This document shows positions 9,255 through 17,314 of a DNA stretch of 64,000 bases, in pieces; within the stretch, counting starts at the first letter, position 1, and each line of letters begins with the position of its first letter. Where the stretch lies: positions 3,720,001-3,784,000 of the forward strand of contig NZ_CP019985.1 in NCBI RefSeq assembly GCF_002250115.1, in the 5' to 3' direction. Position numbers and translations under genes: made by a program. A model generated the notes under the pieces. The model was not told the DNA's origin. It did no database searches and saw nothing but the letters and a program-made list of their open reading frames with translations. This DNA is from Shouchella clausii (GTDB taxonomy: Bacteria; Bacillota; Bacilli; Bacillales; Bacillaceae_D).

Positions 9255-9297
9255 TTGACAAAGACTCATGGCTTAATTATAGTTAAAAAAGACTCAT
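9255..9297 (+). promoter_or_regulatory. Promoter with flanking direct repeats, methyltransferase gene
   Basis: TTGACA at 9255-9260 and TATAGT at 9278-9283 are 17 bases apart, a near-consensus SigA promoter. The nonamer AAGACTCAT occurs twice, at 9261-9269 (spacer) and 9289-9297 (around +1), 28 bases apart. The -10 lies inside an imperfect dyad TTAATTATAGTTAA (9273-9286). Repeats in these positions suggest repressor binding. Confidence 0.6.
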
Positions 9298-9325
9298 AAT
9301 GTCTTTAATAAAAAGGAGAATGACA

Positions 9326-9886
9326 ATGAATCAGAAATTAACTAGAAAAATAACTAATTTGGAGACGATAAAGCGCCCACCTGCCGATGAGCTGTTTCAG
9401 TTTATATCCCTTCATAAAGAGGATACATTATTAGATCTTGGAGCAGGAGTAGGCTATATAAGTCTTCCCATTTCTAAGTATGTAGATGAAGTCATTGCAC
9501 TCGATTTTGATGAAGAGATTTTAAAGTACTTGGAGACAAAAGCGAAGGAACAAAGCATAACCAATATTAAAACGCTCGTATCAGACTTCAAAGAGATACA
9601 ACTAGATGACGAAAAAGTCGATAAGGCAGTTGCTTCCATATCGCTTCACGAAGTGAAACCACTTTCGCTTGCATTAGGTGAAATATTTAGGGTTTTAAAA
9701 AGCAAAGGCGTGTTTCTCTGTATTGAATTAGAGAAATCAGAGTTATCAACTGGCCCGAGAGTCTCATCGGGAAAGATGAAAGAAGAAATTCTTCGTGCTG
9801 GCTTTGATAGCGTCCATACTTTTTATCCTCAAGCTAAAGTGGCTAATCAATCCGTGTATATCATTGTGGCTCAAAAAAATAACTGA
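9326..9886 (+). CDS. Class I SAM-dependent methyltransferase
   Basis: A 186-aa Rossmann-fold methyltransferase. Motif I LLDLGAGVGYISLPI is near residue 35, the acidic residue ending strand 2 is in EVIALDFDEEI, and motif IV-like DEKVDKAVASISLHEV comes near 105. The substrate is unknown; the architecture is that of small UbiE/Methyltransf_11 proteins. AAGGAG at 9313-9318 is 7 bases before ATG 9326, so I prefer this to ATGs at 9299 and 9320. It has its own strong promoter and no co-directional neighbour close by. Confidence 0.8.
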   Translation: MNQKLTRKITNLETIKRPPADELFQFISLHKEDTLLDLGAGVGYISLPISKYVDEVIALDFDEEILKYLETKAKEQSITNIKTLVSDFKEIQLDDEKVDKAVASISLHEVKPLSLALGEIFRVLKSKGVFLCIELEKSELSTGPRVSSGKMKEEILRAGFDSVHTFYPQAKVANQSVYIIVAQKNN

Positions 9887-9980
9887 AACTTTTCCCGTAT
9901 TGGAAAAGAGCGTAAGATCAGAAGGGCGATCAATTTGTCTTATAACCGGTATGATAAAAAAGTGTAAAAGCGGGACAGCC

Positions 9981-10001
9981 CCTAAATTTCGTAAATTTAG
10001 G
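9981..10001. repeat. AT-rich palindrome between convergent genes
   Basis: CCTAAATTT (9981-9989) and AAATTTAGG (9993-10001) form a 9-bp perfect stem around CGT. It sits between the methyltransferase and the convergent HesB-like gene. No clear T-run follows, so terminator function is uncertain. Confidence 0.45.
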
Positions 10002-10044
10002 TACCCATTTATAAAACTCTTTGCCTTCTAAATCAACAACCTTG

Positions 10045-10353
10045 TCACGTTTCCAGTGGATGGTGCAAATCAGCAAAACGTGGCTGCTGGAAGACGATCA
10101 TCTCCAAATCAGCGTCATAATCAATGGTCATGCCGTCCAAATACCAGAAATCATCTTCTGAAACAGTAAAATAAAGCGAGCCAGATTCGATATAATAGCG
10201 GTTATTAAGTTCCTCTTCTCTCATAATACCAACTGAAAAACCGCCAGAGCCGACACCGCCAACACGAACATACAGGCGAAGAATCGCGCCTGCAGGCAAT
10301 TCCATTTCTTTTTTATAGAAGGAAGCCGCTTGCTTCGATACATGAATGTTCAT
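10045..10353 (-). CDS. yneR: HesB-like protein, YneR family
   Basis: A 102-aa HesB/YadR/YfhF-type protein. It keeps the fold pattern of A-type iron-sulfur carriers (MNIHVSKQAASFYKKEM start, GGFSVGIM in the centre), but it has none of the three cysteines used for cluster binding in IscA/SufA. It is therefore unlikely to be a cluster carrier. In B. subtilis yneR lies near parE/parC, as here, about 16 kb away. AGGAG precedes the ATG at 10353. Confidence 0.8.
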   Translation of the reverse strand: MNIHVSKQAASFYKKEMELPAGAILRLYVRVGGVGSGGFSVGIMREEELNNRYYIESGSLYFTVSEDDFWYLDGMTIDYDADLEMIVFQQPRFADLHHPLET

Positions 10354-10461
10354 TTATTTCCACTCCTATCCGTTGTTTAGTGTACCATATCGCTCATAAA
10401 ATAGTTGTCCAAACGATACAAACCTTGCTATTGTAGAAAATAGAAAGGTGGTTATAAGCAA

Positions 10462-11964
10462 ATGGAAAATGATATCCAAAAGAAGTTTCTTGAATATGTG
10501 AAAAAAATCAACCATTATAAGCAAGCGATGGCGCTTATGGCTTGGGATAGTCGTACGGGCGCGCCAAAAGCAGGCGTGCCTCAGCGTGCCGAAGTGCTTG
10601 GTACTTTATCAGCTGAAGTGTTTGCTATGTCTGTGTCCGATCAGATGAAAGACATGCTCGCTGCATTGGACAAAGCAACGGATTTGTCAGATATAGTGAA
10701 AAAAACAAAGGAACATTGCCAGAAAACATATGACCGCAACACCAAAATTCCTGCTGACGAGTTTAAAGCGTATGTCATGCTGCAATCCACAGCCGAGTCG
10801 GTGTGGGAGGAGGCGAAGGAAAAGAACGACTTTGCGATGTTCCAGCCCTACTTGGAAAAACTAGTCTCTTACAACAAAAAGTTTATTGAGTACCGCGGTT
10901 ATGAAGGGCATCCTTACAACACGCTCCTCGATGATTATGAGCCAGGCGTTTTCACCGATACACTCGACCGAGTTTTTGCAGAGCTAAAAACAGCGTTGAT
11001 TCCACTTGTGAAAAAGGTGTCTGACGCAAAGAAACAGCCAAATACGGCGCCTCTCTATGCCTATTTCCCGAAGGCAGCCCAAGAAAAACTAAGCCATGCT
11101 GTACTAACACATATTGGTTATGATTTTGACAAAGGACGCTTAAATGAAACGGTCCATCCATTTGCGATTGGCATTAACCCAAATGATGTGCGCGTCACAA
11201 CCAAATACAACGAACATGATTTCCGCGTTGCCCTGCTTGGGACAATCCATGAAGGCGGCCACGCCCTCTATGAGCAAAACATCGATCATGAGTTAATCGA
11301 AACGCCTCTATCTGGTGGCACTTCTATGGGTATACATGAGTCGCAATCATTGTTCTTTGAAAAATTTGTCGGCCAATCGCTTCCTTTCTGGAAAAACGTG
11401 TATCCTCTTTTAAAACAACATGCTGGCAGCCAATTTGACGATGTCGAGCTTGAGGACTTTTACTTTGCTTTAAACGAATCTAGACCATCTCTCATTCGTA
11501 TTGAAGCAGATGAACTTACCTATTGCCTGCACATTATTTTGCGCTATGAATTAGAAAAAGGCTTATTTGAAGGGACGATTGAAGTCAAAGATTTGCCACG
11601 TCTATGGAATGAGAAAATGGAAGAATATTTAGGCATCCGGCCTGAAAACGATGGAGAAGGCGTTCTCCAAGACGTCCACTGGTCATCAGGTTCCTTTGGC
11701 TATTTCCCATCGTATGCACTTGGCTACATTTACGCGGCACAAATGAAACAAGCGATGTTAAACGATTTGCCAAATTTCGATCAATTGCTTGAACAAGAAC
11801 AGATCGTTGTTATTCGCGAATGGCTGACAAAGCACGTACATCGTTTTGGCAAATTAAAAAAACCGCAAGAAATCATTGCTGACATTACTGGGAAATCGAT
11901 TGACGCTAAGCCTTTGCTTTCCTATTTAACTGAGAAATACAGCAACCTATACGAACTTTCCTAA
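10462..11964 (+). CDS. ypwA: M32 family metallocarboxypeptidase
   Basis: Cytoplasmic zinc carboxypeptidase that removes C-terminal residues from peptides. The 500-aa chain is the usual family length. The HEXXH zinc motif appears as HEGGH (TIHEGGHALYEQN, about residue 265), followed by HESQS and the third-ligand region ESQSLFFEKFVG about 30 residues later. Family motifs DXRXT (DVRVTTKYN, near 247) and GXXQDXHW (GVLQDVHWSSGSFGYFPSY) are present. GGTGG precedes the ATG. The gene is monocistronic and closed by a strong terminator. Confidence 0.92.
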   Translation: MENDIQKKFLEYVKKINHYKQAMALMAWDSRTGAPKAGVPQRAEVLGTLSAEVFAMSVSDQMKDMLAALDKATDLSDIVKKTKEHCQKTYDRNTKIPADEFKAYVMLQSTAESVWEEAKEKNDFAMFQPYLEKLVSYNKKFIEYRGYEGHPYNTLLDDYEPGVFTDTLDRVFAELKTALIPLVKKVSDAKKQPNTAPLYAYFPKAAQEKLSHAVLTHIGYDFDKGRLNETVHPFAIGINPNDVRVTTKYNEHDFRVALLGTIHEGGHALYEQNIDHELIETPLSGGTSMGIHESQSLFFEKFVGQSLPFWKNVYPLLKQHAGSQFDDVELEDFYFALNESRPSLIRIEADELTYCLHIILRYELEKGLFEGTIEVKDLPRLWNEKMEEYLGIRPENDGEGVLQDVHWSSGSFGYFPSYALGYIYAAQMKQAMLNDLPNFDQLLEQEQIVVIREWLTKHVHRFGKLKKPQEIIADITGKSIDAKPLLSYLTEKYSNLYELS

Positions 11965-11969
11965 CAACA

Positions 11970-12001
11970 AAAAAGATTGCCACCGACGGCAATCTTTTTT
12001 G
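11970..12001. terminator. Bidirectional terminator
   Basis: AAAAAAGATTGCC and GGCAATCTTTTTT form a 13-bp stem around ACCGAC. A-run and T-run flank it, so it can end ypwA on the plus strand and the convergent MarC-like gene on the minus strand. Confidence 0.85.
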
Positions 12002-12004
12002 TCT

Positions 12005-12598
12005 TTATGCTGCTTCTTGTTCAAAAGATGGAAGGATATCAGCAAAGCCCATGACGACCATTTCAATCGCAATCACCGTTAAGGCAACACCAGTTGCTCG
12101 TTTCACCAATGATAATCCCTTTTGGCCCGTGCGCCCACGAAGCCAATTGGCAACCAAGAGGGGCACAAGCGATAAAACGAGCACACTCACGAATGCCAAA
12201 AAAGTAATCGGCACATAAAACCAGCGGTGATTCTGGTTCTCCGTTAAGCACATGGTTGCTCCGGCAGCGCCCTGGCTAGCAACTGTAGCGAAAATGGTTT
12301 TTTGCTTGCTGCGAGAACTCGTTTTCCCTTGCAGCAATTTACAGCCAATCACTAATAAACATAGCCCACAGCCAATCGTAAATGCTTCAATGGAAATGTT
12401 ATAGAGCAATAACAACAATTGTTCCAGCAGTAACAACGTTGTCAAGGCTCCTAAAACAACAAGGATGGCTTTTGCTGCTTTATGTATTCGCCGAGTATCC
12501 CATTTTATATGAGCGAGCCCTAGCCGCACAGAGAGATTGCCTATGGGGTAAAGGATCACAAAAATGGAAACGAACGCGTGGATGAAAAACGACACCAT
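12005..12598 (-). CDS. MarC-like integral membrane protein
   Basis: A 197-aa protein with about six membrane helices. The N-terminal segment with YPIGNLSVRLGLA and the centre SIEAFTIGCGLCLLVIGCKLL correspond to the NPIG and GG-containing regions of the MarC/UPF0056 family, but they are divergent (the first Asn is Tyr here). Family members are sometimes annotated as NAAT transporters, although biochemical support is thin. AAAGGAG precedes ATG 12598. It stands alone; substrate unknown. Confidence 0.65.
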   Translation of the reverse strand: MVSFFIHAFVSIFVILYPIGNLSVRLGLAHIKWDTRRIHKAAKAILVVLGALTTLLLLEQLLLLLYNISIEAFTIGCGLCLLVIGCKLLQGKTSSRSKQKTIFATVASQGAAGATMCLTENQNHRWFYVPITFLAFVSVLVLSLVPLLVANWLRGRTGQKGLSLVKRATGVALTVIAIEMVVMGFADILPSFEQEAA

Positions 12599-12849
12599 GC
12601 CAAACGCTCCTTTTTTATTATGAGTTAGCTGCTCGTAGTTTGCCCTGTTTTTTCTCGGCTATACAGCTAAATTCAAAAAAAAATTAGCGTTTTTAAAGGG
12701 AAAGGGGGAAGGGGGCTACAAGCCACTCCTTCCCAAACAAAAGCTCCCCTTTGATACGACGATGGCCCACGAGTTGGAAACTTTCAGCATTAGAATTGGC
12801 AATCATACTCTGTTCAAAACCGAAAATCCATAAACATAAACCTTCGAAA

Positions 12850-13767
12850 TTAGTCTTTGCTTCCTTTCCAAGCAGTATAAGCGGTCGTAAATACAGCCGC
12901 AGCCGGAAACACTAGCCAGCCAGGATGCCAGGCATCCCAAATAAAACCGATTGCCAGAAAAACAACAATCGTCAATGGCCAAATTACGCCATGAATCCAG
13001 GCATGTTTGCTCGATTCCTCATATTTTTCGTTCTCCTTTAAGTAGTCTTCATTGTTTGTAATGAACCGTTCGCCTTCCATTGCTGATCCTGCAATAATGA
13101 ACAAATACACCGCCAGCGCCCATATAATTGGCATTAGTGCTAGAAGTGGATCTCTTCCTGCATTCCCTGTGTTGTCAGTCAAAAAAGGGATCGCAAGGCT
13201 TACTATGATAATTACAATTCCAGTTACAATTAATAATCCATAACGTTTGCGATTGGTCCAGCTTTTCTGTCTAAATGTTTGAATAAAGGATTCATCAAAA
13301 ACTAATGGCTGTGTTTCAAGCTCTTTATACTCATTTACGGTAAAACCTTGCCACACGAGGATAGCCACTCCAACAGCAACAATCATCATAAACAACACAT
13401 AGCCAAACGCTTCTTGAACATACATAGGCAATGTGATCGAAGCTATAAGAATAGCTACTCCAAGCGCGATTTTTTGCGCTTTTTGCTTCTTATTCAAAAG
13501 ATAGGCTTCAACAGCTTCTTGACTGGCATAATAGCCTTCCTCAATCGTTCCTTGTTCTCCATGGGGATGGTCTTCATCTTTTAATAAATAATCGAGCGAA
13601 ACTTGGAATAACCTGCTCATCTTCACGAGCTTTTCCGTTTCCGGAAAACCTTGACCGTTTTCCCATTTGCTTACCGCTTGTCTGGAGACTTGAAGCTTCT
13701 CGGCAAATTCTTCCTGTGACCATCCTTTTTGCGCTCGCATTTTTTTAAGTTTTTGATAAAATTCCAT
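12850..13767 (-). CDS. XRE-family regulator with membrane C-terminus
   Basis: 305 aa. The N-terminal helix-turn-helix (residues 3-58: LKKMRAQKGWSQEEFAEKLQ, then VSRQAVSKWENGQGFPETE) is a textbook Cro/CI-type domain. A linker follows, then a region with about six hydrophobic helices (100-300). This layout is common in Bacillus and Lactobacillus regulators that sense membrane or peptide signals. GGGAGG 8 bases upstream selects ATG 13767. The upstream region holds inverted repeats of TGCAACCT, suggesting autoregulation. No obvious target gene adjoins it. Confidence 0.82.
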   Translation of the reverse strand: MEFYQKLKKMRAQKGWSQEEFAEKLQVSRQAVSKWENGQGFPETEKLVKMSRLFQVSLDYLLKDEDHPHGEQGTIEEGYYASQEAVEAYLLNKKQKAQKIALGVAILIASITLPMYVQEAFGYVLFMMIVAVGVAILVWQGFTVNEYKELETQPLVFDESFIQTFRQKSWTNRKRYGLLIVTGIVIIIVSLAIPFLTDNTGNAGRDPLLALMPIIWALAVYLFIIAGSAMEGERFITNNEDYLKENEKYEESSKHAWIHGVIWPLTIVVFLAIGFIWDAWHPGWLVFPAAAVFTTAYTAWKGSKD

Positions 13768-13802
13768 TTTCTTCACCTCCCACCTATCATAAACCGAAAA
13801 CC

Positions 13803-13852
13803 TGCAACCTACTACCTACCTGAGGTTGCAACCTTGTCATTTTGCAGTTGCA
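13803..13852. promoter_or_regulatory. Candidate operator of the XRE regulator
   Basis: TGCAACCT (13803-13810) and AGGTTGCA (13823-13830) are an 8-bp inverted repeat with a 12-base spacer. GGTTGCAACC (13824-13833) is itself a perfect palindrome, and TGCAGTTGCA follows at 13843-13852. All lie upstream of the regulator start at 13767. Confidence 0.5.
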
Positions 13853-14150
13853 TTTTTCGTTTTTTTGCGTAGCAGCGCTAATTCTTCGGTTGCAAAGACG
13901 TAAGAGGGGACGAATAACCGATGGAGAAATGATCGGACGTGAATATCGAATTCCTGAAGTTTCCAGTTCGGGAACTGCTACCATGGTGATTAAAGATGGA
14001 CAAAGGATGAGAGGAATAGAGCAGGAGAATATGTAGAGATGCGATCTTTCATTGTATAGACATACTATTTATTATGTAAACTAACAATAACCGAAATTAG
14101 CCTACCTTCTGAGCAAGACCATTCGATTTGGCTTTAGAAAAGAAGCAAAA
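13853..14150. other. Intergenic region with no convincing gene
   Basis: Between the XRE gene and the PRD regulator terminator. A short plus-strand frame ending at 14036 reads GRITDGEMIGREYRIPEV and onward; it might be a gene scrap, but I cannot place it. The only other item is the XerD-like motif at 14070-14085. Confidence 0.4.
14070..14085 (+). other. XerD half-site-like motif (copy 2)
   Basis: TATTATGTAAACTAAC is identical over 16 bases to 38308-38323. Core 14072-14082 equals the XerD arm TTATGTAAACT of the B. subtilis dif as I remember it, 11 of 11. The bases to the left do not form an XerC arm. Confidence 0.55.
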
Positions 14151-14195
14151 GGAAGCCCCAATTTCTTCGTCATAGAGCTGAGAAGTTGGGGCTTC
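14151..14195 (-). terminator. Terminator of the PRD regulator gene
   Basis: GGAAGCCCCAA (14151-14161) and TTGGGGCTTCC (14185-14195) form an 11-bp stem. Read on the minus strand it is followed by TTTTGCTTCTTTTC. Confidence 0.75.
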
Positions 14196-14198
14196 CGC

Positions 14199-16103
14199 TT
14201 ATTCGCTCTCGTTTAACAGCTTCATCATCTTGTCCATAAAATCATCATAATCTTTCGCTTTAATTAGCTCATGGACATTTCTCCATTCGGAAAGGATGTT
14301 GATTACCCCTTCGAAGAAAGGGCTGAATAATTCACGTTGCTGCTTATTAATTGAAATCATGACAATGACTTGTACTTTCTCTTTTCCCCATGTTACCGGA
14401 CGGTCGAGGATAATCATACAAATTCCTGTTTTTGTCGCGTCCATGTGCATGGAATGGGGGACAGCTACATTGTTATTAAAGGCAGTGGAGGACATTCGTT
14501 CCCTCTCAAGTACTGACTTTCCATACTCTTTGGAGACGTAGCCTTTCTTATGGAGAAGGTTTGACATGAATTCAATATAAGCCTCATCGCTATCAAGATA
14601 AACATTTTTCATAAACAACTCTTTATCAAAATACAAATCAAGATACTGTTTCACTTTGCGATTGTGTTTTCGTTTACTTAATTTGTTTAATTGAATTTGA
14701 ATGTATTCATAGTCTTCTTCTGTCAAGTACGGATGAATAAATACTGATGGGGTTTGTTCATCCTTTATAGGCAATGTGCTAATGATTAGATCGATTTGTT
14801 CGAGTAAAGCAATCTCACTTGAGTCAGATAACACCTTGATAATCTCTAAAGAATCATGGAATTTTCTTTCAAGCTTTTGAATGAGTTGTAGACGCATATC
14901 ATAATAATTTGGACAAATGACTGCACATACAATTTTCTTTTCTAAGTTTTTCTTCCGTTCAAAGTACGAACCGATATGAAAGGCGATATAGGAAATTTCA
15001 TCTTCCTTAATATGAATGTTTTCCATCAACTGAATTTGATTCGAGATAAACACAGCTAGTTCATAAATAAGAGGGTATGAATCCTTTAATTTATAAGTCA
15101 AAGAATTTTTAACCATTTGTTCATTCTTTGCCCGGAAAATTAAATTACGAATATGGAGCGTAAACTTGACGAAAAATTCATCATCGATGATTTCAATAAA
15201 GTAGCGTTCATGCACTTTCTTTAACAGTTTCTGCGAAAGGTTTACATAATGTTCATCGACATAATGATTTAAAGAGCTAGATGTTAATGACTGATAATTA
15301 AGCAATGTCGTTTTACTTGATAAAAGCAAAATAAAATTGTAGCGTTCCGATTCATTAAAGGAAATACCATATTGATCTTCCAACAAGTCCGCCATTTTAT
15401 TTGCTGCTTCCGTTTCAGGATTTCTTTTTAATTTGTTCAGATCAGATGAGTGAATCACGGAGTTGTTGTTTTTAATCCGATCGACTGTAATCACAAGGTG
15501 GAGGAGAAGATTATTCATAATATAATCGTTGACATACAAATTAAACTCCTCAAGAATGGAAACGATTTCATCTTTTAATGTGAAAACGTCGTAATTCGGA
15601 AAAGCATTCTGAACCGCTTTTAAACTTAAAAATTCTCCGGACGTTTCTTGTGAAATAATAAAGCTCATCAGACGGCGCTTTTCTCTTTCTTCGCCTATTA
15701 AAATAAGTGTATCTTTCTTATGGCGGATTTTTAAATGGTACGGCTTAATCATTTTATTGGCCTGAACAATGTCATGTTCGATCGACGAAACACTTAAAAA
15801 CAATTTATCACCTAAATCAAATATATTGAGTCCTTCTGTATGAAGAATCAATTCTTTTAAAATCACTTTAATGCGGTTTATAGGAGACGTATAATGATTG
15901 TCTGCTTTCACTTTCTCTCTGCTTACTAGCCGATACCCTTGCGACGAGGAAGCGATCACCAACTGATCTTCATTTATTTCATTGACATATTTTCTGATCG
16001 TTCTTGTCGACACTTTGAAGTAATTTGCCAAATTTGTCGCTGTGCACCAATCATTTTTAGACGCCAAGTACTGAATAAAAGCCTCTCTACGATCGTTTTT
16101 CAT
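14199..16103 (-). CDS. PRD-containing PTS-linked transcription regulator
   Basis: 634-aa BglG/LicR/MtlR-type regulator. Order: HTH_11/Mga helix-turn-helix at about 1-70 (NLANYFKVSTRTIRKYVNEI), two PTS regulation domains (about 170-380), an EIIB-like segment (about 390-470) and a C-terminal EIIA-like domain with the phosphorylatable His in NVAVPHSMH near 545. Phosphorylation by HPr and the EIIs would set its activity according to sugar supply. It starts at ATG 16103 behind AAGGAG (7-base spacing). It is divergent from the PTS genes it presumably controls; the twin palindromes at 16175-16205 and 16887-16922 are its likely targets. Confidence 0.9.
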   Translation of the reverse strand: MKNDRREAFIQYLASKNDWCTATNLANYFKVSTRTIRKYVNEINEDQLVIASSSQGYRLVSREKVKADNHYTSPINRIKVILKELILHTEGLNIFDLGDKLFLSVSSIEHDIVQANKMIKPYHLKIRHKKDTLILIGEEREKRRLMSFIISQETSGEFLSLKAVQNAFPNYDVFTLKDEIVSILEEFNLYVNDYIMNNLLLHLVITVDRIKNNNSVIHSSDLNKLKRNPETEAANKMADLLEDQYGISFNESERYNFILLLSSKTTLLNYQSLTSSSLNHYVDEHYVNLSQKLLKKVHERYFIEIIDDEFFVKFTLHIRNLIFRAKNEQMVKNSLTYKLKDSYPLIYELAVFISNQIQLMENIHIKEDEISYIAFHIGSYFERKKNLEKKIVCAVICPNYYDMRLQLIQKLERKFHDSLEIIKVLSDSSEIALLEQIDLIISTLPIKDEQTPSVFIHPYLTEEDYEYIQIQLNKLSKRKHNRKVKQYLDLYFDKELFMKNVYLDSDEAYIEFMSNLLHKKGYVSKEYGKSVLERERMSSTAFNNNVAVPHSMHMDATKTGICMIILDRPVTWGKEKVQVIVMISINKQQRELFSPFFEGVINILSEWRNVHELIKAKDYDDFMDKMMKLLNESE

Positions 16104-16173
16104 CACTAGGCTCCTTATATAAAATATAGGACTTCTCACTTCATTATAGGTAAAAGCACCACATCGATTCGAT

Positions 16174-16220
16174 TAAAAAAAGTTCCTACAAATAGGAACT
16201 TTTTTAGTTGGTTCCTTCAT
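16174..16220. promoter_or_regulatory. Palindrome 1 of the PTS locus
   Basis: AAAAAAGTTCCTA and TAGGAACTTTTTT flank CAAA, followed by AGTTGGTTCC. The same stem and trailing GTTGGTT recur at 16887-16930. It lies in the divergent gap between the regulator and the YczE-like gene. It could act as an operator, as an RNA hairpin, or both. Confidence 0.6.
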
Positions 16221-16258
16221 GTCGGGGTGAAATACTGATTTATAAGGGAGAGATGGTA

Positions 16259-16873
16259 ATGAATCAAACGTTAACAAAATATATCCTTGTTGTTATAAGC
16301 ACAGCTGTGACGGCTTTCGGGATTACTCTCGTTTTAGTGGCGGAAATCGGCGCTGATCCCATAAGCACGTTTTTATTAGGTATGCTACATTTCATTCCGA
16401 TTCAGTTTGGAACAGGGAGTCAGATTTTTAGTTTGACATTTTTAGTGGTCAATTATGCGCTTAACCGCGACTTTTTTGGAGTAGGAAGTTTGATTTTTAG
16501 TATTGGCTGTGGGTATTTCATTAACTTGTTTCTTAGTCTCGATTTACCGGCTATCCTATCGTTGAATACGATCCCGAACTTATTTATTGCCTTGACGGGC
16601 ATACTGATTTACGGAGTTGGAACAGCGCTTTTTTTATTTACAAAAACAGGAACAGGTCCGCTGGAAGGATTAATGCTCTTTTTTTCTAAGCGCTTCAACG
16701 TGACGATCAAGGTAACGAGAATGGCGATTGATGGAATGTTAGTTACTACTGGCATGTTATTAGGTGGTTTGGTTGGTATTGGTACCATCTTTTGTATTTT
16801 GTTAACAGGACCAATTATTGAGTTTTCGTTAAAGCTCTTCACTTTCCTTAGAAGTCGAGCAACACAGCCATAG
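16259..16873 (+). CDS. YczE/YitT-type membrane protein
   Basis: 204 aa with five hydrophobic segments and the loops EIGADPISTFLLGML near residue 30 and TKTGTGPLEGLMLFFSKRF near 135, typical of the YczE/YyaS group (function unknown). GGGAG at 16246-16250 is 8 bases before ATG 16259; ATG 16253 is too close. It sits between the PRD regulator and the PTS genes and is bracketed by the two palindromes, so it is probably co-regulated with the sugar system. An accessory transport role is only inference. Confidence 0.75.
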   Translation: MNQTLTKYILVVISTAVTAFGITLVLVAEIGADPISTFLLGMLHFIPIQFGTGSQIFSLTFLVVNYALNRDFFGVGSLIFSIGCGYFINLFLSLDLPAILSLNTIPNLFIALTGILIYGVGTALFLFTKTGTGPLEGLMLFFSKRFNVTIKVTRMAIDGMLVTTGMLLGGLVGIGTIFCILLTGPIIEFSLKLFTFLRSRATQP

Positions 16874-16886
16874 GAAGCCGGATTAC

Positions 16887-16930
16887 CTTTCCTGAAGAAA
16901 GTTCCTATCGCTAGGAACTTTTATTGTTGG
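16887..16930. promoter_or_regulatory. Palindrome 2 of the PTS locus
   Basis: AAAGTTCCTA and TAGGAACTTTT flank TCGC, followed by ATTGTTGGTTTT. Arm and tail match palindrome 1, while the loop differs completely. It lies between the YczE-like gene and the EIIB gene, where a promoter for the PTS operon is expected. Confidence 0.6.
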
Positions 16931-16997
16931 TTTTGCCAATCAGCAAATGACATACTAAACATGTAAGCGAAACCAATAACGCTCAGGGGGAATAGAA

Positions 16998-17312
16998 ATG
17001 ACAAAAGTATTACTAATCTGTGGTGCAGGTGCGTCTAGTGGATTCATGGCAAACGCCATTCGTAAAGCAGGCAAGAAAAGAGGAATGGAAATGTCTGTCC
17101 AAGCACGAAGCGAGTCGCAATTGTCAGAGTATCTAAATGAAATCGATGTTTTGCTAGTTGGCCCTCACTTAAAATATATGGAAGATGAATTAAGAGAAAA
17201 AGTAAGCGGTTATTCGATTAAAGTCTCGGTAATTCCGCAAAACATTTACGGGACATTAGACGGCAATAAAGCGTGTGACCTTATTGCCAACATACTAGAA
17301 TCGGGTGAATAA
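16998..17312 (+). CDS. PTS EIIB, lactose/cellobiose family
   Basis: 104-aa cytoplasmic phosphocarrier that passes phosphate from EIIA to the incoming sugar at EIIC. The active-site Cys8 or Cys9 lies in LLICGAGASSG at the end of the first strand, as in CelA/ChbB. AGGGGGAA precedes the ATG. Only 2 bases separate it from the EIIC gene. The order B-C-A then glycosidase marks a beta-glucoside/cellobiose-type uptake operon. Confidence 0.92.
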   Translation: MTKVLLICGAGASSGFMANAIRKAGKKRGMEMSVQARSESQLSEYLNEIDVLLVGPHLKYMEDELREKVSGYSIKVSVIPQNIYGTLDGNKACDLIANILESGE

Positions 17313-17314
17313 AA

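Noticed and set aside
13842-14036. 64-aa plus-strand ORF as a real gene
   Set aside because: No ribosome site, overlaps the operator region of the XRE gene and matches no family I know; noted only as a possible scrap.
14055-14082. A second full dif site
   Set aside because: Only the XerD arm matches; the left 11 bases agree at 3 positions, so I call it a half-site only.
15239-15251. Another XerD-like match on the minus strand (CATTATGTAAACC)
   Set aside because: 10 of 11 to the arm, but inside the PRD regulator coding sequence and without the shared TAAC tail; probably chance.
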